The notes under the pieces are model-generated. The model was not told the DNA's origin, did not search any database, and saw only the letters and a program-made list of their open reading frames with translations. DNA of 64,000 nt from assembly GCA_001784435.1 (NCBI GenBank), contig MFQZ01000005.1, positions 1-64,000 on the forward strand, read 5' to 3'. Of the stretch, positions 48,244-57,168 are shown piece after piece; the first letter of the stretch is position 1; each line of letters opens with the position of its first letter. The position numbers and the translations under genes are program-made. This stretch comes from Candidatus Magasanikbacteria bacterium RIFOXYC2_FULL_42_28. GTDB taxonomy: Bacteria; Patescibacteria; ABY1; Magasanikbacterales; GWA2-37-8.

Positions 48244-49740
48244 ATGAATATGTCCAATAACCAAATTGTCAACGAACTAAAAAAACACATTGCCGAATTT
48301 GAAAAAACCGTTGAAGTCGAAGAAGTCGGAACCGTAATTGAAATTGGCGATGGTATCGCGCGCATGAGCGGTTTGACCAAATGCCAATCCCAAGAAATGT
48401 TGGAATTTCCCGGTGGCGTATTTGGCGTCGCTTTGAACTTGGAAGAAGAAACCATCGGCGCGGTGGTATTGGGTGAATACAAAAAAATTAAAGAAGGGGA
48501 TACGGTCAAACGCACCGGTCGCATTTTGTCCGTACCGGTTGCCGACAGTATTATCGGTCGCGTGGTTGACGCGCTCGGTGAACCAATTGATGACAAAGGC
48601 CCAATTAAAGCGGAGAAGTATTATCCTTTGGAAAAAATCGCTCCGGGCGTAATGGCGCGCCACCCGGTGCATGAGCCGGTACAAACCGGCATCAAAGCGA
48701 TTGACGCCATGATTCCAATCGGTCGAGGTCAGCGCGAACTTATCATTGGCGACCGTCAAACTGGTAAAACCGCGATTGCCGTGGACGCGATTATCAATCA
48801 AAAAGGCCAAAACATGAAATGCGTGTATGTCGCAATTGGTCAAAAAGAATCCAAAGTTGCCCGTATTTATGCCAAACTGCAAGAAGCGGGCGCCATGGAA
48901 TATACTACTATCGTAGTAGCGGGCGCGTCTGATCCGGCGGCGATGTCATTTATCGCGCCTTACGCGGGCGTGGCGATTGCGGAATATTTTGCTGATAAAG
49001 GTGAGGATGTTTTGGTAATTTATGATGATTTGACCAAACAGGCCTGGGCCTATCGCGAAATTTCTTTATTACTTCGCCGTCCACCCGGTCGCGAGGCGTA
49101 TCCGGGCGATGTTTTCTATTTACATTCTCGTTTACTGGAACGCGCTTGCAAATTAAATGAAGAAAATGGCGGAGGATCAATTACGGCCTTACCAATTATC
49201 GAAACTCAAGCCGGCGATGTTACCGCTTACATTCCCACGAACGTAATTTCCATTACCGATGGTCAAATTTTCTTGGAGACCGATTTATTTTATCGCGGTA
49301 TTCGCCCAGCATTAAACGTTGGTATTTCCGTATCTCGCGTCGGTGGCTCCGCCCAATTGAAACCAATGAAAAAAGTGGCCGGTAAATTAAAATTGGCCAT
49401 GGCACAGTTCCGCGAGCTGGAAGCGTTCGCGCAATTTGCTTCGGACTTGGATCCGGAAACAAAAAAACAAATTGATTTGGGTCAACGCATGACTGAATTA
49501 TTAAAACAACCGCAATACAGTCCGATGGCGGTAGATGAACAGGTGGCAGTAATTTATGCCGTGAGTAATGGTTATTTCAATCACATTGAAGTAAAAAATG
49601 TCAGCGAAGCTGAAACGAAATTTTTGGTAATGATGAGATCTGGTGAACGCGCTTTACTTTCTAAGATTGCAAAAGGGGATTGGGATGATGCGATTGAGGG
49701 TGAATTGAAAATTGCTTGCGAAAAATTTAGTAAGAATTAA
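48244..49740 (+). CDS. atpA: ATP synthase subunit alpha
   Basis: 498 residues. P-loop GDRQTGKTAIAVDAI, the alpha signature PAISVGISVSRVG-like (PALNVGISVSRVGGSAQ), and the catalytic-interface Arg in that motif. Confidence 0.97.
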   Translation: MNMSNNQIVNELKKHIAEFEKTVEVEEVGTVIEIGDGIARMSGLTKCQSQEMLEFPGGVFGVALNLEEETIGAVVLGEYKKIKEGDTVKRTGRILSVPVADSIIGRVVDALGEPIDDKGPIKAEKYYPLEKIAPGVMARHPVHEPVQTGIKAIDAMIPIGRGQRELIIGDRQTGKTAIAVDAIINQKGQNMKCVYVAIGQKESKVARIYAKLQEAGAMEYTTIVVAGASDPAAMSFIAPYAGVAIAEYFADKGEDVLVIYDDLTKQAWAYREISLLLRRPPGREAYPGDVFYLHSRLLERACKLNEENGGGSITALPIIETQAGDVTAYIPTNVISITDGQIFLETDLFYRGIRPALNVGISVSRVGGSAQLKPMKKVAGKLKLAMAQFRELEAFAQFASDLDPETKKQIDLGQRMTELLKQPQYSPMAVDEQVAVIYAVSNGYFNHIEVKNVSEAETKFLVMMRSGERALLSKIAKGDWDDAIEGELKIACEKFSKN

Positions 49741-49747
49741 TTTTTAT

Positions 49748-49870
49748 TGTCATTCCGAACGAATGTGAGGAATCTCCATCCCAATCACAAACCGAATGGA
49801 GATCCCTCGCTCGCCTTGGCGAAGCCTATCGGCGAAGCCAGGTCGACGCGAGTCTCGCTCGGGATGACAG
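49748..49870 (+). repeat. Family 1 repeat between atpA and atpG
   Basis: GTCATTCCGAACGAATGTGA ... CTCGCTCGGGATGACAGT, a long copy with an internal duplication (GGCGAAGCC). Confidence 0.8.
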
Positions 49871-49888
49871 TTGAGTATATAATACACT

Positions 49889-50854
49889 ATGGCCGTAAAC
49901 ACCAAAGCCATCAAACGCCGCATCAAATCTGTTGGTAATACTAAAAAAATTACCAAAGCCATGGAAATGGTCGCGGGCGCAAAAATGAGAAAAGCCGTGG
50001 AAAGCGCGATTAATACTCGCACCTATGCCACGCTGGCTTGGGATTTGCTTGTGAAATTATCCAAACAACAAAAAGTAAAATTACCATTATTGCAAGTACG
50101 TCAAGTAAAAAAATTATTAGTTGTATTGATTACTTCCAACCGCGGTTTGTGCGGAAGTTTTAACGCCAATATTATTCGCAAAACTGCTGAACAATTAAAT
50201 AATCCGGTAAATATCGGCCGTCAACGCGCCAAAAACGGCCATTTGGAACCGGTAAAAGATTTAGCAATTGATGTTATTGGTGTTGGTAAAAAAGGCGCGG
50301 ACTTTGCTCGCAAAATGAAATATAACTTAATTGCATCATTTTCTGAATTTTCCGATACGCCAAAATTGGATGATATTTGGCCGATTAGCAAAATGGTTTT
50401 GGAAGAATACGAAAAGAAAAATTATGACAAAGTAATTGTCGCTTATACCGATTTTAAATCAGCCATTACTCAAACCGCGAAATTGCGTCAGGTTTTGCCG
50501 ATTTCCGAAGTGGATTTGGAAAAAATGTTGCGCGACTTAGGAGAGCATGGAGATGACGCGACCGATATTGCTGTCGTTGAACCAAAACTGGAAATTGATG
50601 AATATTTATTTGAACCAAACGCACAAACGGTGCTGTCAATAATTTTACCAAAATTAGTAGAAACGCAAATTTATCAAGCGACTTTGGAATCCGCCGCGTC
50701 CGAACATAGCGCTCGGATGATGGCAATGAGAAACGCTTCCGATGCCGCGCGCGATATGATTAAAGAATTAAATTTGAATTTTAATAAAGCTCGCCAAGCC
50801 GCGATTACGCAAGAAATTGCGGAGATTGCGGGTGGAGCGGCGGCGTTAGGATAA
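49889..50854 (+). CDS. atpG: ATP synthase subunit gamma
   Basis: 321 residues. N-terminal KAIKRRIKSVGNTKKITKAM and C-terminal SEHSARMMAMRNASDAARDM form the central rotor coiled coil. Slightly longer than average in the middle domain. Confidence 0.95.
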   Translation: MAVNTKAIKRRIKSVGNTKKITKAMEMVAGAKMRKAVESAINTRTYATLAWDLLVKLSKQQKVKLPLLQVRQVKKLLVVLITSNRGLCGSFNANIIRKTAEQLNNPVNIGRQRAKNGHLEPVKDLAIDVIGVGKKGADFARKMKYNLIASFSEFSDTPKLDDIWPISKMVLEEYEKKNYDKVIVAYTDFKSAITQTAKLRQVLPISEVDLEKMLRDLGEHGDDATDIAVVEPKLEIDEYLFEPNAQTVLSIILPKLVETQIYQATLESAASEHSARMMAMRNASDAARDMIKELNLNFNKARQAAITQEIAEIAGGAAALG

Positions 50855-50895
50855 AAATATTTATAAATTTTTAAAAAAATATTAAACATTGATTT

Positions 50896-52272
50896 ATGAA
50901 CAAGGGACACATACAACAAATAATTGGCGTAGTCGTGGATGTAAAATTCGCGGACAAGTTACCGGAAATTCACTCGGCTTTGGAAGTCAAACTTCCGAGC
51001 GGTCAAAAATTAATTTTGGAAGCCCAACAACACTTGGGTGATAATTCTGTGCGCACGGTGGCGATGAGCACTACTGATGGCTTGGAACGAGGCGCCGAAG
51101 TAATTGACACGGGCGCGCCAATTTCGGTGCCGGTTGGTCCAGCCACCTTGGGACGCATGTTTGACGTGGTTGGCAATACTATCGATGGCTTGAAAGATGA
51201 AGTTAAATTTACCAAAAAATATCCGATTCACCGCCCAGCTCCAAGTTTTAGTGAGCAATCTACCAAAGCCGAAGTATTAGAAACCGGTATTAAAGTTATT
51301 GATTTGTTCTGCCCATTTTTGAAAGGCGGTAAAGTTGGTTTATTTGGTGGCGCGGGCGTAGGCAAGACCGTCGTTATCCAAGAATTAATTCGCAACATTG
51401 CGTCTGAACACGGTGGTTATTCCATGTTTGCCGGCGTTGGCGAACGTACGCGTGAAGGTAATGATTTATATCGTGAAATGAAAGAATCTGGCGTTTTATC
51501 CAAAACCGCCTTGGTCTTCGGTCAGATGAATGAACCGCCGGGTGCGCGCGCTCGCGTAGCTTTGACCGCTCTTGCCATGGCCGAATATTTCCGTGATGAA
51601 GAGGGGAGAGATTTATTGCTTTTCGTGGATAATATATTCCGTTTCACTCAAGCCGGTTCCGAAGTATCAGCACTTTTGGGTCGCATGCCATCAGCTGTCG
51701 GTTATCAACCGACTTTGGCCACGGAAATGGGTCAACTACAAGAGCGTATTACTTCTACCAACAAAGGATCAATTACATCTGTGCAAGCTGTATACGTACC
51801 AGCCGATGACTTAACTGATCCAGCGCCAGCGACGACTTTCGCGCATTTGGATTCTACGGTTGTGTTATCACGTTCGTTATCAGAACTTGGTATTTATCCA
51901 GCGGTCGATCCATTGGATTCCACTTCGACAATTTTGGATCCAGTCATCGTTGGGCAAGAACATTATCGCACCGCGCGCGATGTTCAACAGGTTTTACAGA
52001 AATACAAAGACCTGCAAGACATCATCGCAATCTTGGGTATGGAAGAATTATCTGATGAAGATAAATTAACCGTATCACGCGCCCGCAAGATTCAGAAGTT
52101 CTTATCGCAACCATTCTTCGTCGCTGAACAATTTACTGGCCGTGAAGGTAAATATGTGAAGATTGCTGATACTGTTCGTGGCTTCCGCGAAATTTTGGAT
52201 GGTGTGCATGATAAATTACCGGAACAGGCGTTTTATATGCGCGGAGGAATTGATGAGGCTGTAAAGGGATAG
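50896..52272 (+). CDS. atpD: ATP synthase subunit beta
   Basis: 458 residues. P-loop GGAGVGKTVVIQELI, catalytic Glu in AGVGERTREGNDLY, and DELSEED-like motif (MEELSDEDKLTVSRARKIQ). Confidence 0.97.
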   Translation: MNKGHIQQIIGVVVDVKFADKLPEIHSALEVKLPSGQKLILEAQQHLGDNSVRTVAMSTTDGLERGAEVIDTGAPISVPVGPATLGRMFDVVGNTIDGLKDEVKFTKKYPIHRPAPSFSEQSTKAEVLETGIKVIDLFCPFLKGGKVGLFGGAGVGKTVVIQELIRNIASEHGGYSMFAGVGERTREGNDLYREMKESGVLSKTALVFGQMNEPPGARARVALTALAMAEYFRDEEGRDLLLFVDNIFRFTQAGSEVSALLGRMPSAVGYQPTLATEMGQLQERITSTNKGSITSVQAVYVPADDLTDPAPATTFAHLDSTVVLSRSLSELGIYPAVDPLDSTSTILDPVIVGQEHYRTARDVQQVLQKYKDLQDIIAILGMEELSDEDKLTVSRARKIQKFLSQPFFVAEQFTGREGKYVKIADTVRGFREILDGVHDKLPEQAFYMRGGIDEAVKG

Positions 52273-52300
52273 ATTTAAATTTGGTAGTTTACACGCGACG

Positions 52301-52410
52301 TATGGGTTTGCCTCTCGCCACCGGTGTCGTCCCGACCTCGGTCGGAACGCACCTACCGCTCAGATTTATGCGAATAAATCTTCCGCGAGTTGACTCAAGG
52401 CAAACCCATA
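52301..52410. ncRNA. Structured element, copy 1, between atpD and atpC
   Basis: 110 nt closed by TATGGGTTTGCCT / AGGCAAACCCATA. Inside are the hairpins CCGACC-TC-GGTCGG and AGATTTAT-GCG-AATAAATCT. Between them are blocks (CACCGGTGTCGTCCC, CGCACCTACCGCTC, TCCGCGAGTTG) that recur in inverted orientation in copy 2. An outer helix ACGCG/CGCGT continues past an internal loop. RNA or DNA function is not decided. Confidence 0.6.
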
Positions 52411-52446
52411 CGCCGCGTTAGCTGGTCTATAAAATAACTAGCAGAT

Positions 52447-52542
52447 ATATTGGCTTACCTTGAAGCAACTCGCGGAGCCGAGGCGAGCGGTAGGTGCGGC
52501 CGGTCGCAGGGACGACACCGGTGCTGAAAGGTAAGCCAATAT
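52447..52542. ncRNA. Structured element, copy 2 (inverted)
   Basis: 96 nt, reverse orientation to copy 1, closed by ATATTGGCTTACCTT / AAGGTAAGCCAATAT. Three base pairs of the closing stem differ from copy 1 and all three are compensated. The internal hairpins are replaced by other hairpins (TGCG/CGCA; GCC/GGC). It ends 22 bp before the atpC start. Confidence 0.6.
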
Positions 52543-52564
52543 AGCTGCGTAAAATAATCACGCT

Positions 52565-53002
52565 ATGGGAACATTACACTTCAAAATCGCCACACCGGAA
52601 AAAGTTGTCTATGAAAAAGATATTTTTCAGGTTTCTATTCCAACCACGATGGGGGAGATAACAATTTTACCTCACCACATTCCGTTAGTATCGGTTTTAC
52701 AAACCGGGGAAATGCGCGTAAAAGATGCCGAAGGTGAACACTTAATTGCGATTGCGGGTGGGTTTATGGAAGTGCGCGGTAAAAATGAAGTTGTTGTTTT
52801 AGCAAGTAATGCGGAATTGGAGACTGAAATTGATTTGGACCGAGCGGAAAAGGCGCGCCAAGCGGCCATTGACCAAATGGCGAGAGCAAAAGCAGGCGAA
52901 GATATTGATTTTGCGCGACTTCAAGCCACGGTTGACCGCGAAATGAACCGCTTAAAAATCGCCCGAAAATACCGCAAATTACCCCCACCTAAAGAAAATT
53001 AA
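52565..53002 (+). CDS. atpC: ATP synthase subunit epsilon
   Basis: 145 residues. The N-terminal beta sandwich (TPEKVVYEKDIFQVSIPTTMG, ILPHHIPLVSVLQTGEMRV) and two C-terminal helices. It is separated from atpD by about 290 bp holding the structured pair; the gene order is otherwise standard. Confidence 0.92.
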   Translation: MGTLHFKIATPEKVVYEKDIFQVSIPTTMGEITILPHHIPLVSVLQTGEMRVKDAEGEHLIAIAGGFMEVRGKNEVVVLASNAELETEIDLDRAEKARQAAIDQMARAKAGEDIDFARLQATVDREMNRLKIARKYRKLPPPKEN

Positions 53003-53029
53003 AACTGGGGATAAGTGCTTGACAAATCC

Positions 53030-53057
53030 AAACCGGCTGTTCCAGCCGGTTTTTTAT
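53030..53057 (+). terminator. Terminator of the atp operon
   Basis: AACCGGCT-GTTCC-AGCCGGTTTTTTATT. Confidence 0.88.
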
Positions 53058-53059
53058 TA

Positions 53060-53068
53060 TGGTATAAT
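53060..53068 (+). promoter_or_regulatory. Extended -10 promoter of the Cys-rich protein gene
   Basis: TGGTATAAT just after the atp terminator, 22 bp before the ATG at 53091. Confidence 0.5.
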
Positions 53069-53090
53069 AACAGTGTTTAATAACATCAAT

Positions 53091-53222
53091 ATGGATGAAA
53101 AATGCACTTCTTGCGCCATCACCATGGATGACCAAGAACAAACTTGCTCCTGCAACGATTCTTTGTGTCGGCGTTGTTGTGATTGTGAGAATGGGTGCGG
53201 ATGTGAATGTAAAGCCAAGTGA
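53091..53222 (+). CDS. Cysteine-rich metallothionein-like peptide
   Basis: 43 residues with 11 Cys, mostly in CxC and CC pairs (CNDSLCRRCCDCENGCGCEC). Such spacing suits Zn or Cu clusters. The frame is open to 53019, but the upstream part is terminator sequence. Own promoter. No family recognised. Confidence 0.6.
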   Translation: MDEKCTSCAITMDDQEQTCSCNDSLCRRCCDCENGCGCECKAK

Positions 53223-53278
53223 AAACAAAGGAAATCCGCGATTGTGCCTAAGCGGTAGTTAAGTTTACACTTTTAATT

Positions 53279-55051
53279 ATGCGAATTGACCAAGGACAAT
53301 TCCTACAAGTGGGAGAACGGGCTGGAGTCAAAAATCATGACATCGCTAAAATCTTAGCGGATATAGAAGGTGAAACGGGAGAGAAAGTAAAGCCGGAAGT
53401 TGCCCGCGCGATTTTGAGAATGTTATCTGGCAAAGAATTGAAAGGCGATGACGCCAAAACTCTTCTCAGAGAAATCAACGCTGAATTGTATGATGTTGGA
53501 GTTAGATCAGCATCGCAAAACCCAGACCAAAATGCCGAAGTGTCCTGGACAAAAGATAAAAGAGATAGTGTTAAAATATTGGTGGCCGCTTTAGAAGGAT
53601 GTTTATTTGACGGCCAAATACTTAATATCAAACCGGAGCACTACTCCTTGTTTGCTTTTTTGGTTAATCGCTTGGCTAAAATCGGCGAAACTCAAGTCCG
53701 GGCTGGCGGCGAACTACTAGTGGCCGATTATAATAAAGAAAAATTAGAATCCTTTGTACGCGACGTAGAACAATTCGCCCAACAATTCCTTACTCCAGAT
53801 AATCTGGAAACCGAAGAACAAAATTGTAAAATAAACATAGAAGAAAATAACCGTCAAAGCTACGCGTTGGCAGAGACAGTAAAAAATAAAGAACTTCAAG
53901 CCCGACAAAAAGATGATGCTAATCCTCAACTGACAAAGCAACGTAAAAAAACAGAGGAAAGTCGACGGTATTTTTATGATTATAAAAATGATAACGAACG
54001 GGCCCTACACAACGAGCTCGGTGAGATCATTAACGAAATAATTGAAAGATTGGAACAAATGAAAGAAGAGTATACTCCCGCCAGAGAAGAATTGGGGCGA
54101 GATACTCGACATAATTATAAATCAGCAGTCCAGACGATGTTGGCAACATTAATAAAAAAAAGAAAAGATATCATTGATAAAATAATCAACAATATCGCCG
54201 GGGGTGAATGGAATAAATTTTCTTTGGGGACAGTTCTAGAAGATGATCACTTCGCGTTAGAGGGAGAAGAGCGGGGAACTCATCATGCCTTGTCAGTTTT
54301 GTTGTGGGAACTGGAGCGTAGGCATCAAGCCGCCACTTCAAAAGCTGTTCAACCAAAAAAAATGGCGACGCCAAAAGCAGTGCCTAAAACAACACCAAAA
54401 ATACAGGGTAAAGGTTTCGGGGCATTAGCTCAATTGAAGGATGCCTTACCAGATAACCCGACAAAAAAGCCACAAGAAAAATCGCTCTTAAGTTTGTTAT
54501 CAGAGGATCTACCGGAAGGAACGCACATGCAAACTTTGCTTAGATTGAGAGACAACCTTATAGCCGACAAAAGACACGGGGAAGCGATGGCCACAAAAGT
54601 AGACACGGAACAAGAAAGAAAACAGCGCTACCAACTTGAAACAGAGCGAAGAGTATTATCTATACAATTAGGAAGCATAGAACGCCTAAAACAAGCATCG
54701 CCCCAATTAATTATCGATAGTGGCAGTAGAATCAGGGCGAGTATTAAAACTAATCCGGGATCAGGACTATATTTGTTAAAAAGCATGATAGTGGCGTTAA
54801 AAGTTATGTTGGATGAATATAATCTTCAAGATAATCAAAAACCAAGTGCCTCCATTGCTATTGATCTGGCTTTAAAAAAACGGCCGAGTAATGGACAAAA
54901 AACAGGACAAATCTTCATGGGACCTCGTGGTGGATTTGACAGCAGAAACCCAGCCGGTAATAATTATGAAACTGTCCATTTTCCTCCTGAACATCTGCCT
55001 TTTGCATTGGCGGCGGTTGCTTACGCCTTAAAACAAAAAGACGCGGAGTGA
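53279..55051 (+). CDS. Large hypothetical soluble protein
   Basis: 590 residues, no signal or membrane helix. Helical and charged throughout, with a Lys/Pro-rich linker near 355-380 (KKMATPKAVPKTTPKIQGKG) separating two helical domains. The C-terminus GPRGGFDSRNPAGNNYETVH is Gly-rich. I do not recognise it. Confidence 0.75.
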   Translation: MRIDQGQFLQVGERAGVKNHDIAKILADIEGETGEKVKPEVARAILRMLSGKELKGDDAKTLLREINAELYDVGVRSASQNPDQNAEVSWTKDKRDSVKILVAALEGCLFDGQILNIKPEHYSLFAFLVNRLAKIGETQVRAGGELLVADYNKEKLESFVRDVEQFAQQFLTPDNLETEEQNCKINIEENNRQSYALAETVKNKELQARQKDDANPQLTKQRKKTEESRRYFYDYKNDNERALHNELGEIINEIIERLEQMKEEYTPAREELGRDTRHNYKSAVQTMLATLIKKRKDIIDKIINNIAGGEWNKFSLGTVLEDDHFALEGEERGTHHALSVLLWELERRHQAATSKAVQPKKMATPKAVPKTTPKIQGKGFGALAQLKDALPDNPTKKPQEKSLLSLLSEDLPEGTHMQTLLRLRDNLIADKRHGEAMATKVDTEQERKQRYQLETERRVLSIQLGSIERLKQASPQLIIDSGSRIRASIKTNPGSGLYLLKSMIVALKVMLDEYNLQDNQKPSASIAIDLALKKRPSNGQKTGQIFMGPRGGFDSRNPAGNNYETVHFPPEHLPFALAAVAYALKQKDAE

Positions 55052-55141
55052 GCCGTATAAAATGTAACATTTCCCCATATTTTACGTCTACTACCATATA
55101 ACCCCCCCATTTGGGGGCAATTTGCGTATTTTGGGATATTT

Positions 55142-56914
55142 ATGAAAACGGAATTAAAAAATTACACTAAAACGACTTTAAAAATATACTGGAAATTTAC
55201 CAAAAAATATCCGGTGCTTTTGACGTTGATGATTTTAGGCGTAGTAGTTGGCGCCGCCACAAACGCTATTATCCCGCTTTACTTCAAGCGGTTGTTTGAT
55301 GCTTTAACCACCCTACCGCAAAATTTGGAATCAGCCGCATTTCTGGTTGAGATTCTAATACTTATCGCTATTGTTGAATTGATACATTGGTTTGCCTGGC
55401 GCGTTTCCGAATTTTCCGCTTCGCTGTCTGTCTCCAGAATTATTAAAGAATTATCCGACTACTGTTTTGCTTACTTGCACAAACACTCTTTAACTTTTTT
55501 TAACAATAACTTCGGGGGCTCTTTGACCAAGCGCGTTAATCGCTTTTCTCGATCTTACGAATCTATCACCGACCGCGTTCAATACGATTATATCCCTTTG
55601 GTTGTCAATGTAATTTTAATAGTGGCAATTTTGATGGCGCGTAATGTCTATATTGGTCTGGGAATGATGCTGTGGGTGCTAATATTCACCACCATCAATA
55701 TAATCTTCAGCCGTTACAAATTGCCATATGATCTGGAACGCAGTAACGCCGACACGGCCACCACCGGCATTTTGGCCGACACTATTACCAACCACAATAA
55801 CGTTAAATTGTTTGGTGGATATGAAAGGGAAATAAAAAACTATGGGCACGCGACGGATAAATTACGCCGCCTACGTTTATTAACCTGGATAATGGGTTCG
55901 GGATTTTTCGCCTTCCAAGGACTATTCATTACGGCACTCGAAATCGCTTTATTTTACTTCGCCATCAAACTTTGGGTAATGGGGCAATTTACCATCGGTG
56001 ATTTTGTTCTTATTCAATCATATATTATTATCGTTATCGGCAAGGTGTGGGATTTCGGCCGCGTGATTCAGCGCACTTACGAAGATTTGAGCGATGCCAA
56101 TGAAATGACGGAGATTTTAGAAACACCACACGAAATTGCTGACATTCCCGGAGCCAAAATGATAAAAATAAAAAATGGAGAAATTAAATTTGACAATGTT
56201 AAATTTTGCTACAACGAAACGCGAACGGTGTTGGATAAATTTAATTTAACCGTAACGCCGCAAGAAAAAATCGCATTGGTTGGCCCTTCGGGCGCTGGAA
56301 AATCCACCATCGTGCGTTTAATTTTACGCCAGCACGAATTAACCGCCGGAAAAATTTTAATTGATGACCAGCCCATTGAAAAAATCACTTTGGAAAGCTT
56401 ATGGAGCGCGGTGTCGCTGGTGCCACAAGACCCGATTTTATTTCACCGCACTTTGGCGGAAAATATCAGCTACGGCAAACCGAATGCCACCAAAGCCGAG
56501 ATTGCGAAAGCGGCAAAATTGGCGCATTGTGATGAATTTATCAAGGACTTGTCCAAGGGCTACGACACTTATGTGGGCGAACGCGGGGTCAAATTATCTG
56601 GTGGCGAACGCCAGCGCGTGGCCATCGCGCGCGCTATTTTGCACAACGCGCCGATATTGGTGTTGGATGAAGCCACTTCCAGTTTAGATTCGGAATCCGA
56701 ACGCTTGATTCAAGATGCTCTTGGCAAATTGATTGAGGGAAAAACCGTGATAGTGGTGGCGCACCGCTTGTCCACGATTATGAAGATGGACCGCATTATC
56801 GTAATTGATGCCGGTAAAATCGCGGAGCAGGGGAGCCACAGCGAGCTTCTCAAAAAACCAAATGGTCTTTATCGGAAATTATGGCAGGTGCAAGCGGGAG
56901 GGTTTATTGGGTAA
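55142..56914 (+). CDS. ABC exporter (MsbA/multidrug type)
   Basis: 590 residues, a membrane domain of six helices (about 20-310) fused to an ATPase. Walker A GPSGAGKSTIVRL, signature VKLSGGERQRVAIARAI, Walker B ILVLDEATSSLDSESE. A half transporter that would form a homodimer. The substrate may be lipid, peptide or drug. A family 1 repeat and a terminator follow. Confidence 0.92.
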   Translation: MKTELKNYTKTTLKIYWKFTKKYPVLLTLMILGVVVGAATNAIIPLYFKRLFDALTTLPQNLESAAFLVEILILIAIVELIHWFAWRVSEFSASLSVSRIIKELSDYCFAYLHKHSLTFFNNNFGGSLTKRVNRFSRSYESITDRVQYDYIPLVVNVILIVAILMARNVYIGLGMMLWVLIFTTINIIFSRYKLPYDLERSNADTATTGILADTITNHNNVKLFGGYEREIKNYGHATDKLRRLRLLTWIMGSGFFAFQGLFITALEIALFYFAIKLWVMGQFTIGDFVLIQSYIIIVIGKVWDFGRVIQRTYEDLSDANEMTEILETPHEIADIPGAKMIKIKNGEIKFDNVKFCYNETRTVLDKFNLTVTPQEKIALVGPSGAGKSTIVRLILRQHELTAGKILIDDQPIEKITLESLWSAVSLVPQDPILFHRTLAENISYGKPNATKAEIAKAAKLAHCDEFIKDLSKGYDTYVGERGVKLSGGERQRVAIARAILHNAPILVLDEATSSLDSESERLIQDALGKLIEGKTVIVVAHRLSTIMKMDRIIVIDAGKIAEQGSHSELLKKPNGLYRKLWQVQAGGFIG

Positions 56915-56926
56915 AGGCAGGGCGAT

Positions 56927-57055
56927 TTGTCATTGCAAGCGAAGCGATCTCTCGTCAATTGTCATTTCGAATCCCCGTCGCAGGGGTGAGAAATCTCTGT
57001 CTTAAATAATTTTACTAACCGGACAGAGATTCCTTCTTCGTCGTCGGAATGACAA
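56927..57055 (+). repeat. Family 1 repeats, two nested copies
   Basis: A partial TTGTCATTGCAAGCGAAGCG copy followed by a complete TTGTCATTTCGAATCC ... GTCGTCGGAATGACAA copy. Confidence 0.78.
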
Positions 57056-57061
57056 CAAAAT

Positions 57062-57096
57062 AAAAATATCACGAAATTAATCGTGATATTTTTTTA
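57062..57096 (+). terminator. Terminator after the ABC exporter
   Basis: AAATATCACGA-AATTAA-TCGTGATATTTTTTT. Confidence 0.82.
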
Positions 57097-57121
57097 CCAA
57101 TGGTTACCACATAGCACATTT

Positions 57122-57150
57122 TTGCCTTTTTGTCAATGGTGAGATATAAT
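57122..57150 (+). promoter_or_regulatory. Promoter of the helicase-nuclease gene
   Basis: TTGCCT, 17 bp, TATAAT; about 12 nt of leader before the ATG at 57169. Confidence 0.7.
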
Positions 57151-57168
57151 ACCTGTCATTAACAAAAT

